Shown here piece by piece: positions 17,686-27,948 of a stretch of 64,000 bases of DNA (positions within the stretch are counted from its first letter, which is position 1; each line of letters opens with the position of its first letter). The DNA lies in assembly GCA_041397775.1 (NCBI GenBank), contig JAWKWB010000008.1, forward strand, positions 62,001 to 126,000, read 5' to 3'. The notes beneath the pieces are model-generated. The model was not told where the DNA came from and did no database searches. It saw nothing but the letters and a program-made list of their open reading frames with translations. The position numbers were made by a program, and so were the translations under genes. The DNA comes from Ga0077555 sp041397775. Lineage in GTDB: Bacteria; Pseudomonadota; Alphaproteobacteria; Rhizobiales; Hyphomicrobiaceae.

Positions 17686-18162
17686 TCAGGCGGGGCGGTC
17701 ACCAAGGTATCGCCCGTAGGACTGCGGCTTGTCCCGGCCGAACAGGACGACCTCGTAGACCTCGGGTCGACCGCCCTCCATCCCGGGGGAGCCGATCGGC
17801 ATGCCCGGCACGGCGAGGCCACCGGCGCGTGGCCTCTCGCTGAGAAGCTTGCGGATTGCGATGGCGGGAACGTGCCCCTCGATGGCAAATCCCTCCACCT
17901 CGGCGGTGTGGCAGGACTGTAGTTCCACCGGCACGCCCAGGCGGCTCTTGATCGCCGCCACGTCGCCGGTCTCGATCACGGTCGGCGCGAAGCCGTTCCG
18001 GGCAAGGTGCTCGATCCACTTGCCGCAACAGCCGCAGCGCGGATCCTTCCAGATCTTGATCGAGGTCTGCGCCGCACGCGCCATCGAGATGGACAACGGC
18101 AACGCACCGACCGCGATGGCCCCCACGATACTGCGGCGGGAGATTTCCAGGCCGTTCCTCAT
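17686..18162 (-). CDS. DUF411 family metal-binding protein
   Basis: 158 residues. A Tat-like N-terminus (ISRRSIVGAIAVGALPLSIS) is followed by the DUF411 core: KIWKDPRCGCCGKWIEHL with the Cys triplet near the start, LQSCHTAEVEGFAIEGHVPA, and GLAVPGMPIGSPGMEGG. DUF411 proteins are found with copper and heavy-metal resistance genes and are thought to bind metal in the periplasm. It lies 37 bp downstream of csoR on the same strand, so CsoR probably controls it. AAGGGG lies upstream of the chosen ATG; a longer upstream frame overlaps csoR and was rejected. Confidence 0.88.
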   Translation of the reverse strand: MRNGLEISRRSIVGAIAVGALPLSISMARAAQTSIKIWKDPRCGCCGKWIEHLARNGFAPTVIETGDVAAIKSRLGVPVELQSCHTAEVEGFAIEGHVPAIAIRKLLSERPRAGGLAVPGMPIGSPGMEGGRPEVYEVVLFGRDKPQSYGRYLGDRPA

Positions 18163-18199
18163 GTCGATGAATCCCCTTCCGTCCTCGAGTCTCGTTCTC

Positions 18200-18475
18200 T
18201 CAGCGCGTCGAACGCCGCAACACTTCCATGAGTTCGGCGATCTTCTGGCGCTGGTCGTCGGCATCGCCGCTCGCGATCGCATGCTCGACGCAGTGCGCAA
18301 CGTGATCGCGAAGGATGTCCTCCTCGACCCGCCGTAACGCCGCCTTGACAGCGGCGATCTGCGTGAGGATGTCGATGCAGTAGCGCCCCTCCTCGACCAT
18401 GCGAGAAACACCGCGCACCTGCCCCTCGATGCGGCTCAGGCGATTGAGCTGTGATGATTTGCGTTCCCTCTTCAT
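18200..18475 (-). CDS. csoR: CsoR-type copper-sensing transcriptional repressor
   Basis: 91-residue all-helical repressor of the CsoR/RcnR family, opening MKRERKSSQLNRLSRIEGQV. Copper-type CsoR proteins use a Cys-His-Cys set. Here Cys33 (RYCIDILTQIAAVKAAL), His58 and Cys62 (RDHVAHCVEH) fit the spacing, favouring Cu(I) over Ni/Co (RcnR) or formaldehyde (FrmR). In the family, Cu(I) binding releases DNA. The gene is divergent from the P-type ATPase gene at 18575, and two matching palindromes lie between them, so it probably represses both directions. Genes downstream: DUF411. Confidence 0.92.
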   Translation of the reverse strand: MKRERKSSQLNRLSRIEGQVRGVSRMVEEGRYCIDILTQIAAVKAALRRVEEDILRDHVAHCVEHAIASGDADDQRQKIAELMEVLRRSTR

Positions 18476-18484
18476 GCTTGACCA

Positions 18485-18501
18485 ATACCTCGCAGGGGTA
18501 T
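18485..18501. promoter_or_regulatory. Candidate CsoR operator 1
   Basis: 17 bp, ATACCTCGCAGGGGTAT: half-sites ATACC and GGTAT separated by 7 bp. It lies 10 bp upstream of the csoR start. GC-rich palindromes bounded by ATACC/GGTAT are the known CsoR site type. Confidence 0.75.
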
Positions 18502-18513
18502 AGGCGTCAAGCA

Positions 18514-18530
18514 ATACCCCGGGCAGGTAT
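18514..18530. promoter_or_regulatory. Candidate CsoR operator 2
   Basis: 17 bp, ATACCCCGGGCAGGTAT: the same ATACC-N7-GGTAT layout as operator 1, 29 bp away centre to centre. It lies on the ATPase side of the divergent region, so one site may serve each promoter. Confidence 0.75.
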
Positions 18531-18574
18531 ACGAGGCTGCGGGCATCCGAGGGCACGACGAGCAGGAGGGTCCG

Positions 18575-21256
<2,682 letters not shown>

Positions 21257-21266
21257 GGGGCGGCAC

Positions 21267-21713
21267 ATGAAGGCCCGATGGCTCGACGCGATCCGGCGCT
21301 ATGCGATCGCCACCCTCGCGCTGCACCTCGTATGGGAGGTGATCCAGCTCCCCCTCTTCACGATCTGGTCGCAGAGTGCCGCCAAGCAGGCATTCGCTGT
21401 CGTCCACTGTACCGCAGGCGATCTGGCGATTGCGGGGCTGGCACTTCTGGTCGCGCTGGTCGTGACCGCGAAGCCGGACTGGCCGGAGGGGGACATGCGG
21501 CGGTTCTGGCTTCTGCTTCTCGCGACGGGCCTCGTCTATACGGTCTACAGCGAGTGGCTCAACACGCAGGTCCGGGGCAATTGGGCCTATGCGCCGCTGA
21601 TGCCGGTCCTTCCCGTGCTTGGCACCGGCCTTTCCCCGCTCGCGCAATGGATCGTCGTCCCCACCATCGCGTTGCGCACAGCCATCGGGCGATGGCCGTG
21701 GCGCGGCGCCTGA
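21267..21713 (+). CDS. Hypothetical multi-pass membrane protein of the copper cluster
   Basis: 148 residues with about four hydrophobic helices: YAIATLALHLVWEVIQLPLF, AGDLAIAGLALLVALVV, FWLLLLATGLVYTVYSEW and PLAQWIVVPTIAL. Conserved-looking polar positions include the His and Glu in HLVWEVIQLP and the Glu of YSEWLN. GAGGGG lies just before the ATG at 21267. It begins 10 bp after the ATPase stop and is probably cotranscribed with it. The function is unknown; location suggests copper or metal handling. Confidence 0.8.
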   Translation: MKARWLDAIRRYAIATLALHLVWEVIQLPLFTIWSQSAAKQAFAVVHCTAGDLAIAGLALLVALVVTAKPDWPEGDMRRFWLLLLATGLVYTVYSEWLNTQVRGNWAYAPLMPVLPVLGTGLSPLAQWIVVPTIALRTAIGRWPWRGA

Positions 21714-21786
21714 TCAAAGACAAGGAACCGGCCGATCGTCGGCCCCACACTGACGTCCCACACGCCAACGCCCAGGAGACAATCCC

Positions 21787-23259
21787 ATGATCGATCGTCG
21801 CCGTTTCCTGCTGCAGTCGGCCGCCATCGGCGCGGCGGCTGCGAGTGGCCCGCTCCCGTCGGCGTTCGCGCGCCAGCCGAGCTTTGCCAGCCCGCTGCTC
21901 GTTCCGCCCTTGCTCGAAGGCACGTTGAAAGACGGCCGTCGCGTCTACGACCTCACCGTCGGCAGCGGCAAGAGCCGGTTTCTCGTCGGGCTCGAGACGG
22001 CGACCATCGGCATCAACGGCGCCTACCTCGGACCGACCATCCGTTGCCGGCCCGGCGACAAGGTGACTTTGCGCGTGCGCAACACGCTCGCCGAACCGAC
22101 CACCGTGCATTGGCATGGGCTGCACTTGCCAGCCCGCTTCGATGGCGGCCCGCACCAGGTGATCGAAACGGGAGGGACCTGGGAGCCGGCATTCGAGATC
22201 AAGCAGCAACCCTCGCTGTGCTGGTACCATTCGCACCTGATGGGGCGCACCGGCGAGCAGGTTTTGCGCGGACTGGCGGGGCTTTTCCTGATCTCGCCGA
22301 CGGACCGAACGCAGGCCAATTTGCCCAGCGACTACGGTATCGACGACATCCCGCTGGTCATACAGGACCGCCGCTTCCAGGCCGACGGATCCTTCGAGTA
22401 CGTCACCTCGATGCATGATGTCATGATGGGCTATTTCGGCAATGTCGTGCTCGTCAATGGCACGGTAGCGCCCTTCTTTGCGGTGCGGCGCAAGCGCACC
22501 CGCCTGCGCGTTCTCAATGGCTCGAACGCCCGCATCTACAATTTCGGCTTCGACGACGGGCGCGAGTTCGCCGTCATCGGATCGGACGGGGGATTGCTCG
22601 AACGCCCGTCGCGCCAGCGCACCATACGCCTGGCGCCTGGCGAGCGGACGGAGCTTCTGGTGGAGCTGTCGACCAACGAGACGGTGCGCTTTGCAGCATA
22701 TCCGCTCGGCGATAGGACACCGGCCGCCGGACGCGGCCTATCGCTCTTGGAACTGCGCGCGGGAACCCTGGAAGGCGACGCGCCACCGGTCGCCGAGCAG
22801 CTTGCGACACTGCCGTCATGGAAACCCGAGGCCGCGCGCATCCGCACGTTCGAGCTGCAGATGGGGATGATGGGCATGGGGCGCGGCAGCATGATGGGGG
22901 GCGGCATGATGGGGGGCCCGGGCGCGATGGCCATCAACGGCCGCGCGATGGACCCTGCCTACATCAACGAACGGGTCGCGCTTGGTGCGACCGAGATCTG
23001 GGAGATTAGAAATCCAACCCCGTTGCCGCACCCCTTCCACATCCACAACATCCAGTTCCGGGTGCTCGACCGGAACGGACGACCGCCGCTGCCGCAGGAA
23101 CGCGGCCTCAAGGATACGGTCCTGGTGGAGCCGCGGTCGATGGTCCGTGTCATCACGCTGTTCGCGAACTATGCCGATCCCGAGCGCCCCTACATGTACC
23201 ACTGCCACAACCTGGAGCACGAGGACGCCGGCATGATGGGGCAGTTCGTGGTGGCATGA
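21787..23259 (+). CDS. Multicopper oxidase, CueO-like
   Basis: 490 residues; periplasmic laccase-fold enzyme that oxidises Cu(I), lowering its toxicity. A Tat signal (DRRRFLLQSAAIGAAAASG) leads the protein. All four copper-binding segments are present: VHWHGLHLPARFDGG, CWYHSHLMGR, PHPFHIHNIQFRVL and MYHCHNLEHEDAGMM, which supply the T1, T2 and T3 ligands. A Met/Gly-rich insert (MGMMGMGRGSMMGGGMMG) before the third domain resembles the Met-rich Cu(I) sites of CueO. Its position downstream of the ATPase makes it part of the same copper response. Confidence 0.93.
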   Translation: MIDRRRFLLQSAAIGAAAASGPLPSAFARQPSFASPLLVPPLLEGTLKDGRRVYDLTVGSGKSRFLVGLETATIGINGAYLGPTIRCRPGDKVTLRVRNTLAEPTTVHWHGLHLPARFDGGPHQVIETGGTWEPAFEIKQQPSLCWYHSHLMGRTGEQVLRGLAGLFLISPTDRTQANLPSDYGIDDIPLVIQDRRFQADGSFEYVTSMHDVMMGYFGNVVLVNGTVAPFFAVRRKRTRLRVLNGSNARIYNFGFDDGREFAVIGSDGGLLERPSRQRTIRLAPGERTELLVELSTNETVRFAAYPLGDRTPAAGRGLSLLELRAGTLEGDAPPVAEQLATLPSWKPEAARIRTFELQMGMMGMGRGSMMGGGMMGGPGAMAINGRAMDPAYINERVALGATEIWEIRNPTPLPHPFHIHNIQFRVLDRNGRPPLPQERGLKDTVLVEPRSMVRVITLFANYADPERPYMYHCHNLEHEDAGMMGQFVVA

Positions 23260-23322
23260 ACGCACGCGACCGGGCGCGCCGACCGGCGCGTGATCGGCTG
23301 CTGCAATCCCCTTGAATCGGTG

Positions 23323-24246
23323 TCACGTCCGCATTTTCCCGATGCGGGCGTGGCTTGCCGCTGCAATGCGCTCCCGCAGCCAGCGATTGGCGGCGTCTTC
23401 CTGGTGCCGACGGTGCCAATAGAGACACCAGTCGAATGATTTCGCCGCGAACGGCAGCGCGCGGACACAGAGCAATGGGGACTGAACGGCTTCTGCAAAG
23501 GCTCCCGGCATGACAGCCACATAGTCGCTCGCGGCAAGGACGTGCGGCACGAGCAGCCAGTGCGGTACGTTGAGGGCCACGTCGCGTTCCACATTCACTT
23601 TCGACAGCACATCGTCGGCAAAGCGAATGTCCGTTGGCGCCATCGACACCTTGAGATGGCGTGTCGACAGGAAGCGTTCGAGCGTGAGCTTGCCCCGCGC
23701 CAGCCGGTGCGTGTGGCGCATGACTGCCACCATTCTGTCTGAAAAGAGCACGTCCCGGTTGATCGTTCCCGTATGTTCCAGGCCCATGCTGACCGCGACG
23801 TCGATCTCGTCACGTTCCAGCGCATCGATGGTCTGGAGCGGCGACAAGTGCCTGACATCGAGACTGACGGCCGGAGCGCTGCGCGCGATTTCCGGCATCA
23901 GCCTCGGCAACAGGAGGTAGCCCAGCAGGTCGGACATCCTGACCGCAAAACGGCGATTGGATTTGGAGGCGTCGAACTTTTGGTCGCTTGCCAGGACCCG
24001 CTCGATCTGACTGATCGCCTGCCGCACCGGCTCGATCAGGGCTTCGGCCCGCGGTGTCGGCTGCATGCCGGCCGCGGTCCGAACCAGCAGATCGTCCTTG
24101 AAGACGTGGCGGAGCCTTGCCAGCGCGCTGCTCATCGCCGGCTGGGAGAGCCCTATCGTCCGCGCCGCGCGTGTCACATGTCGCTCGCGCAGCAACGTAT
24201 CGAGCACGACGAGGAGATTGAGATCGACACCCCGGAGGTTTGTCAT
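23323..24246 (-). CDS. LysR-family transcriptional regulator
   Basis: 307 residues. The N-terminal winged helix-turn-helix reads LNLLVVLDTLLRERHVTRAA and LSQPAMSSALARLR. The effector domain resembles NodD/NahR/LinR-type regulators (KFDASKSNRRFAVRMSDLLG, LERDEIDVAVSMGLE). The start MTNLRGVDLNLL at 24244-24246 is the usual LysR start; about 100 further residues upstream in frame are not LysR-like. It is transcribed divergently from the HAD dehalogenase-like gene (24392), its most likely target. NahR/LinR-type regulators typically control degradation of aromatic or halogenated compounds. Confidence 0.93.
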   Translation of the reverse strand: MTNLRGVDLNLLVVLDTLLRERHVTRAARTIGLSQPAMSSALARLRHVFKDDLLVRTAAGMQPTPRAEALIEPVRQAISQIERVLASDQKFDASKSNRRFAVRMSDLLGYLLLPRLMPEIARSAPAVSLDVRHLSPLQTIDALERDEIDVAVSMGLEHTGTINRDVLFSDRMVAVMRHTHRLARGKLTLERFLSTRHLKVSMAPTDIRFADDVLSKVNVERDVALNVPHWLLVPHVLAASDYVAVMPGAFAEAVQSPLLCVRALPFAAKSFDWCLYWHRRHQEDAANRWLRERIAAASHARIGKMRT

Positions 24247-24391
24247 GCGGCGCCCTCGTTGACGGTGCCCCCTGAGGCAGCGCGCTTTCAGTACTATCCA
24301 TAGCACGAATGAATGCATACCATTAATCGATTGGAAGTATTTTCCGGCCGCTGCCAAGATAGGCCCGACGCACCCGAACGGAGCCCTGCCC

Positions 24392-25099
24392 ATGGAACGC
24401 ACCGAGGTCTTGAAGCGCGAGGTGAAGGCACTGGTGTTCGACCAGTACGGCACCATCGTCGACATGCAGAAAGGGCTGACCGAGATCGCCACGCCCTTCC
24501 TTAGGAGCAAGGGCTGGGACGGCAATCCGCACCAGTTCGTGACATGGTGGCGGCGCACGCACTTCGAGAATTCGATGATCGATGCTCTTTGTGACCGCGG
24601 TCACACACCCTACCGCCAGATCGGGCATCGCGCGGTGTCCTACGTCATGGACCGCTGCGGCTTCTCCTACACCCAGGACGAGGTGCGCTGGCTGGTCTCG
24701 GAGATCGAGAATCTGAAGCCCTTCCCCGATGTGATCGCCGCGCTCGAGAAGCTGCGCGGCGCGGGCTACAAGCTGGTCATCCTCTCGAATGGCGACCGCG
24801 ACATGCTGCAGGCGGCCGGCCCGCACATCGGCTTCCCGTTCGACCACGTCATCTCGGTGGAGGAGGCCGGCTACTTCAAGCCTCACTGGAAGACCTACGC
24901 CAAGGCGTCGGAGCTGATCGGCCTTGATCGCTCGAGCTGCCTGTTCGTGGCCAACCACGCCTTCGACTGCATCGGCGCCAAGTCCTACGGAATGCGCACG
25001 GCCTTCATCGATCGCCGCAAGCGTCCCTTCGGCGAGACGCCGCATCAGGCGGATCTGATCGTCGCGAACTTCGCAGAGTTGGCTGAGGCGCTCTGCTGA
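24392..25099 (+). CDS. Haloacid dehalogenase, type II-like HAD hydrolase
   Basis: 235 residues. HAD motif I is KALVFDQYGTIVDM, with Asp as nucleophile; motif II is VILSNGDRDML (Ser/Asn); the Lys is in YFKPHWKTYAKA; the acidic motif IV region is LFVANHAFDCIGAKSYGM. This pattern, FDxYGT and the ANHxFD element, matches L-2-haloacid dehalogenases, which replace halogen by hydroxyl with inversion. A related HAD activity cannot be excluded. It is divergent from an LysR gene and close to a second LysR plus redox genes, consistent with a degradative module. Confidence 0.85.
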   Translation: MERTEVLKREVKALVFDQYGTIVDMQKGLTEIATPFLRSKGWDGNPHQFVTWWRRTHFENSMIDALCDRGHTPYRQIGHRAVSYVMDRCGFSYTQDEVRWLVSEIENLKPFPDVIAALEKLRGAGYKLVILSNGDRDMLQAAGPHIGFPFDHVISVEEAGYFKPHWKTYAKASELIGLDRSSCLFVANHAFDCIGAKSYGMRTAFIDRRKRPFGETPHQADLIVANFAELAEALC

Positions 25100-25145
25100 C
25101 GATTTGCTTCGCCGATCCGCTGTGTCGAGGCACCGCGCTGCATCG

Positions 25146-26066
25146 TCATTCGCGCGGCGAACGTGTTGCCGCGCGAAAGCGTGGCGCAAACAGCGTGACG
25201 AAGAGTTCCGCCGGGCCAGAAAGCGGACGGTCGGCGCGGCGCAGGAGACCGATCTGCCGCTTGATGACCGGCCTGATCGGAACGACCGCAACGTTGGCAT
25301 CGGTCGGAGGCGGAAGCACTGTCGCCGGCACGATGCCCACGCCGAGCCCACTCGCGACGAACTGGAACAAGGTCCCGAACTGGTTCGTGATCAGGTTGTG
25401 GTCGAGCACGACGCCGCGCGTGCTCGCAGTCAGATCGATCATTCGCCGCAGTCCCGATTCGATGGGCATCGACACCATCTGCTCGCCGGCAAGTTCGGCA
25501 AGCCCCAGCACTCTTCGCCGGGCCATTCGATGCTCCGCCGGCAAGACCGCATGGAACTGCTCGTCGTGGACATGCTCGATCAGAACGTCCGGCAGGTTGC
25601 TTGGTGCACTTCCGATCCCGATGTCGGCGATGCCGCTGTGTACGTCCTCGGCCACCTTGGGCCCGAAGCCCTCGCGGACCCGGATGGACATCTTGGGATG
25701 ACGCGTCCGGAACGCCACCAGGGCCGCCGGCAGGACCTGGTGCGCGATCGACATCAGTGATGCGATCACGAGCTGGCCTCGCATTTCCCCGTCGAGCGCG
25801 CGGACCCTCTGCGTCTGCTGTTCGAGATCGACGAGCACTCTCTCCGCGGCCGGAACGAACTCGCGCCCCGCCTCGGACAAGGACAGCGTGCGCGTGCCCC
25901 GCACGAACAGCCTGACCTTCAGCAAGGCTTCGGCCTGCTGGATGATGCGGCTCAATCCCGGCTGGGAGATGCCCAGGAAGCTTGCGGCGGCGACGAAGCT
26001 GCCGAACCGTGCCAAGGCCACGATCGCGCGCAGATGCTTGATGCTCAGGTCGGGCGTGCCCTGCAT
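25146..26066 (-). CDS. LysR-family transcriptional regulator, divergent from the UGSC operon
   Basis: 306 residues. DNA-binding part: LSIKHLRAIVALARFGSFVA and LGISQPGLSRIIQQAEALL. The C-terminal effector-binding domain is of the CbbR/GbpR type (HRMARRRVLGLAELAGEQMV, FQFVASGLGVGIVPATVLPP). The ATG at 26064-26066 gives MQGTPDLSIKHLRAIVA; an ATG 42 bp upstream would overlap the palindrome region. It faces the 361-residue gene at 26210 across 143 bp containing a 23-bp inverted repeat (26098-26120), so it most likely controls that operon and itself. Confidence 0.92.
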   Translation of the reverse strand: MQGTPDLSIKHLRAIVALARFGSFVAAASFLGISQPGLSRIIQQAEALLKVRLFVRGTRTLSLSEAGREFVPAAERVLVDLEQQTQRVRALDGEMRGQLVIASLMSIAHQVLPAALVAFRTRHPKMSIRVREGFGPKVAEDVHSGIADIGIGSAPSNLPDVLIEHVHDEQFHAVLPAEHRMARRRVLGLAELAGEQMVSMPIESGLRRMIDLTASTRGVVLDHNLITNQFGTLFQFVASGLGVGIVPATVLPPPTDANVAVVPIRPVIKRQIGLLRRADRPLSGPAELFVTLFAPRFRAATRSPRE

Positions 26067-26097
26067 GACATATGATGAATTTGCATCGACTTTCGTA

Positions 26098-26120
26098 ATC
26101 CATATCAAATTGACATGGAT
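26098..26120. promoter_or_regulatory. Candidate LysR operator between regulator and UGSC operon
   Basis: Arms ATCCATATCAA (26098-26108) and TTGACATGGAT (26110-26120) around a single A; 10 of 11 positions pair. It contains a T-N11-A type core typical of LysR sites. It lies 32 bp from the LysR start and 90 bp from the 26210 start. Confidence 0.6.
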
Positions 26121-26209
26121 GCAGTCCAGGGCAAGCTAATAGCGAGCACGACACCGGACGCGACGACGGGGCGCTCCATGACACAAATCGAGCTGACTGG
26201 AGATCATCC

Positions 26210-27295
26210 ATGACAGTGCAACGACCGCTCGCATCGCGGCGCCATCGGGCCGATGACATCGGTGCGGTCCAGGAACTCTACCATAGCAAGGGATGGACCG
26301 ACGGATTGCCGATCGTGCCGCCCACCGAGGCGGCCGTGCGGGCGTGCCTCGACTGGGCGGTCATGGACCCCGACCAGCTGGTCGGCATCGAGCCTGTCCG
26401 GGAACTCGCGATCACGGCTGAAAAGCTCGCCATCAATGCCGTCATGGCCGGTTGCCTGCCGATGCATTTCCCCGTCGTCGTGGCCGCGTGGCAGGCGATG
26501 CTGAAGGACGAATTCCTGCTGCACGGCATCTCGTCGAGCACCGGCGGTTGCGCCGTTCTGGTCGTCCTGAATGGTCCGATCCGGCTGGAAATCGGTGCCA
26601 GCGGCACGTTCAACGCACTCGGCAACAGCGACCGCGCGACCTCGGTGATCGGCCGCAGCATCCGGCTCGCGCTGATCAACCTGATGGACGTGCGCCCAGG
26701 CTCCATCGACCGTTCCACACTCGGGCATCCCGGCAAGTTCAGCTACTGCGTGGCCGAGGACGAGGAAGACATGACGTGGGAACCGTTGTCCGTCGTCCGC
26801 GGCGTGCCCGAGGGCCTGTCGGCCGTCACCGTCTTCGCCGCCATGGCGCCGCGGCAGGTCATGAACGAGTGGAGCACGGACCCCAAGGACATCCTGGAAA
26901 CCTTTGCCGCGGAGATGCGCGCCAACCAGCTCCACTACTCGATCTACGGTGGCAACTACACCATCGTCATTCCCAAGCAGCTGCGCGACCATCTGCAGGC
27001 CGCCGGTTGGACCAAACGCACGATCGCGGAGTTCCTCCACGAGCGCGCGCGCGTGCGACGCGGCGAGTGGGCCAACGTCGGCAAGGGCGCCGTCGTGCGC
27101 GACCGGGCCGACAAGGTATTTCCGGCCCTCGGGTCTCCGGACGACCTGCTCGTCGTCGCAGCCGGCGGACCGGCAGGCGGCTTCGGTGCAGTGATCGCGC
27201 CCTGGATGGGCAGCAAGACGCGGGCCGTGACCGTTGCCATCGGCGCCTGCGTCGACTGCGAGCCGCCCAAGCCCGCGACGCCCGCAATCAACTGA
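26210..27295 (+). CDS. Conserved-looking hypothetical protein, partner of UGSC selenoprotein
   Basis: 361 residues; I cannot place it in a named family with certainty. There is no signal peptide or membrane helix. Notable segments are KGWTDGLPIVPPTEAAVRAC near the N-terminus, GISSSTGGCAVLVVLNGPIR and SGTFNALGNSDRATSVIGRS in the middle, SIYGGNYTIVIPKQLRDHL, and a C-terminal Cys pair in GACVDCEPP. It starts 7 nt after GGAG. The UGSC selenoprotein gene follows after 29 bp with a strong ribosome site, so the two are an operon. Its Cys residues and partner suggest a redox or thiol-linked enzyme, but that is inference. Confidence 0.85.
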   Translation: MTVQRPLASRRHRADDIGAVQELYHSKGWTDGLPIVPPTEAAVRACLDWAVMDPDQLVGIEPVRELAITAEKLAINAVMAGCLPMHFPVVVAAWQAMLKDEFLLHGISSSTGGCAVLVVLNGPIRLEIGASGTFNALGNSDRATSVIGRSIRLALINLMDVRPGSIDRSTLGHPGKFSYCVAEDEEDMTWEPLSVVRGVPEGLSAVTVFAAMAPRQVMNEWSTDPKDILETFAAEMRANQLHYSIYGGNYTIVIPKQLRDHLQAAGWTKRTIAEFLHERARVRRGEWANVGKGAVVRDRADKVFPALGSPDDLLVVAAGGPAGGFGAVIAPWMGSKTRAVTVAIGACVDCEPPKPATPAIN

Positions 27296-27324
27296 CATCG
27301 TCGAGAAAACGAGGAGGAATTTAT

Positions 27325-27855
27325 ATGACATTCGACGTGCTCGATCCCACCAACGAAAAGCAGGTCGAGGCGACGGGCCTCGCCCCGCGCCTGGCCACCT
27401 TCAAGGGCAAGACCATCGGCATCGTCACCAACGAGAAGGAAGGCACCAAAGGTTACTTCCGTCATCTCGATCGCCTGATGCGAGAAGAACTCGGCGTGAA
27501 AGACGTCGTCTGGCGCGCCAAGGCGAACTACAGCGCTCCAGTCGGCGCCGCAATCGTCGAGGAGATGGCGCGGTGGGACGCGATCGTCACCGGCATCGGG
27601 GATTGAGGCAGCTGCTCATCATGCAGTTTGCATGACTCCATTGCAGCCGAGCGGCAGGGCGTTCCCGCAGCCGCCGTCATGACCAGCCAGTTCGTAACCG
27701 CTGCCGAGTTGATGGCGCGCGTGCTGGGCTACCCCGAGTATCCGTTCGTGGTTATCGACCACCCGATCAGCAGCGCCAGCGATGCCGGACTGGAAGCGCG
27801 CGCCCGAGCGACGATCGCACAGCTCGAGCGCCTGCTGCTCGCGACGGGTGGATAG
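27325..27855 (+). CDS. UGSC-family selenoprotein (in-frame UGA = selenocysteine)
   Basis: 176 residues with selenocysteine at position 94. GAGGAGG at 27311-27317 drives the ATG at 27325. The frame runs to TGA at 27604-27606 and continues, in the same frame, to a true stop at 27853-27855. Read through, the junction is GIGD-U-GSCSSCSLHDSI. This is the U-G-S-C motif that names the UGSC (seleno)protein family, known from metagenomic surveys and with Cys homologues. The downstream part (GVPAAAVMTSQF, LGYPEYPFVVIDHPI) has the same GC-rich codon use. A SECIS hairpin follows the UGA. The family's reaction is unknown; a redox role through Sec94 and Cys97 is inferred. selA, selB, selC and selD must be encoded elsewhere. 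Confidence 0.88.
27604..27647 (+). promoter_or_regulatory. Bacterial SECIS element for UGA recoding
   Basis: Directly after the UGA, TCATGCA (27619-27625) pairs perfectly with TGCATGA (27629-27635) around the loop GTT. A lower stem GCTGC (27611-27615) pairs with GCAGC (27643-27647) beyond an internal loop. The first loop base is G, 20 nt after the UGA. Bacterial SECIS elements need a G among the first two loop bases 16-37 nt from the UGA. Confidence 0.85.
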
Positions 27856-27948
27856 CGAAGGAGAGCGCGTCCAGCCGGTGCGGCTGGGCGTAGCCCTCCC
27901 AGGCGAACCGCGACAGCGGAGCGAAGACGGGCGACGCAGGCCCGCCCG

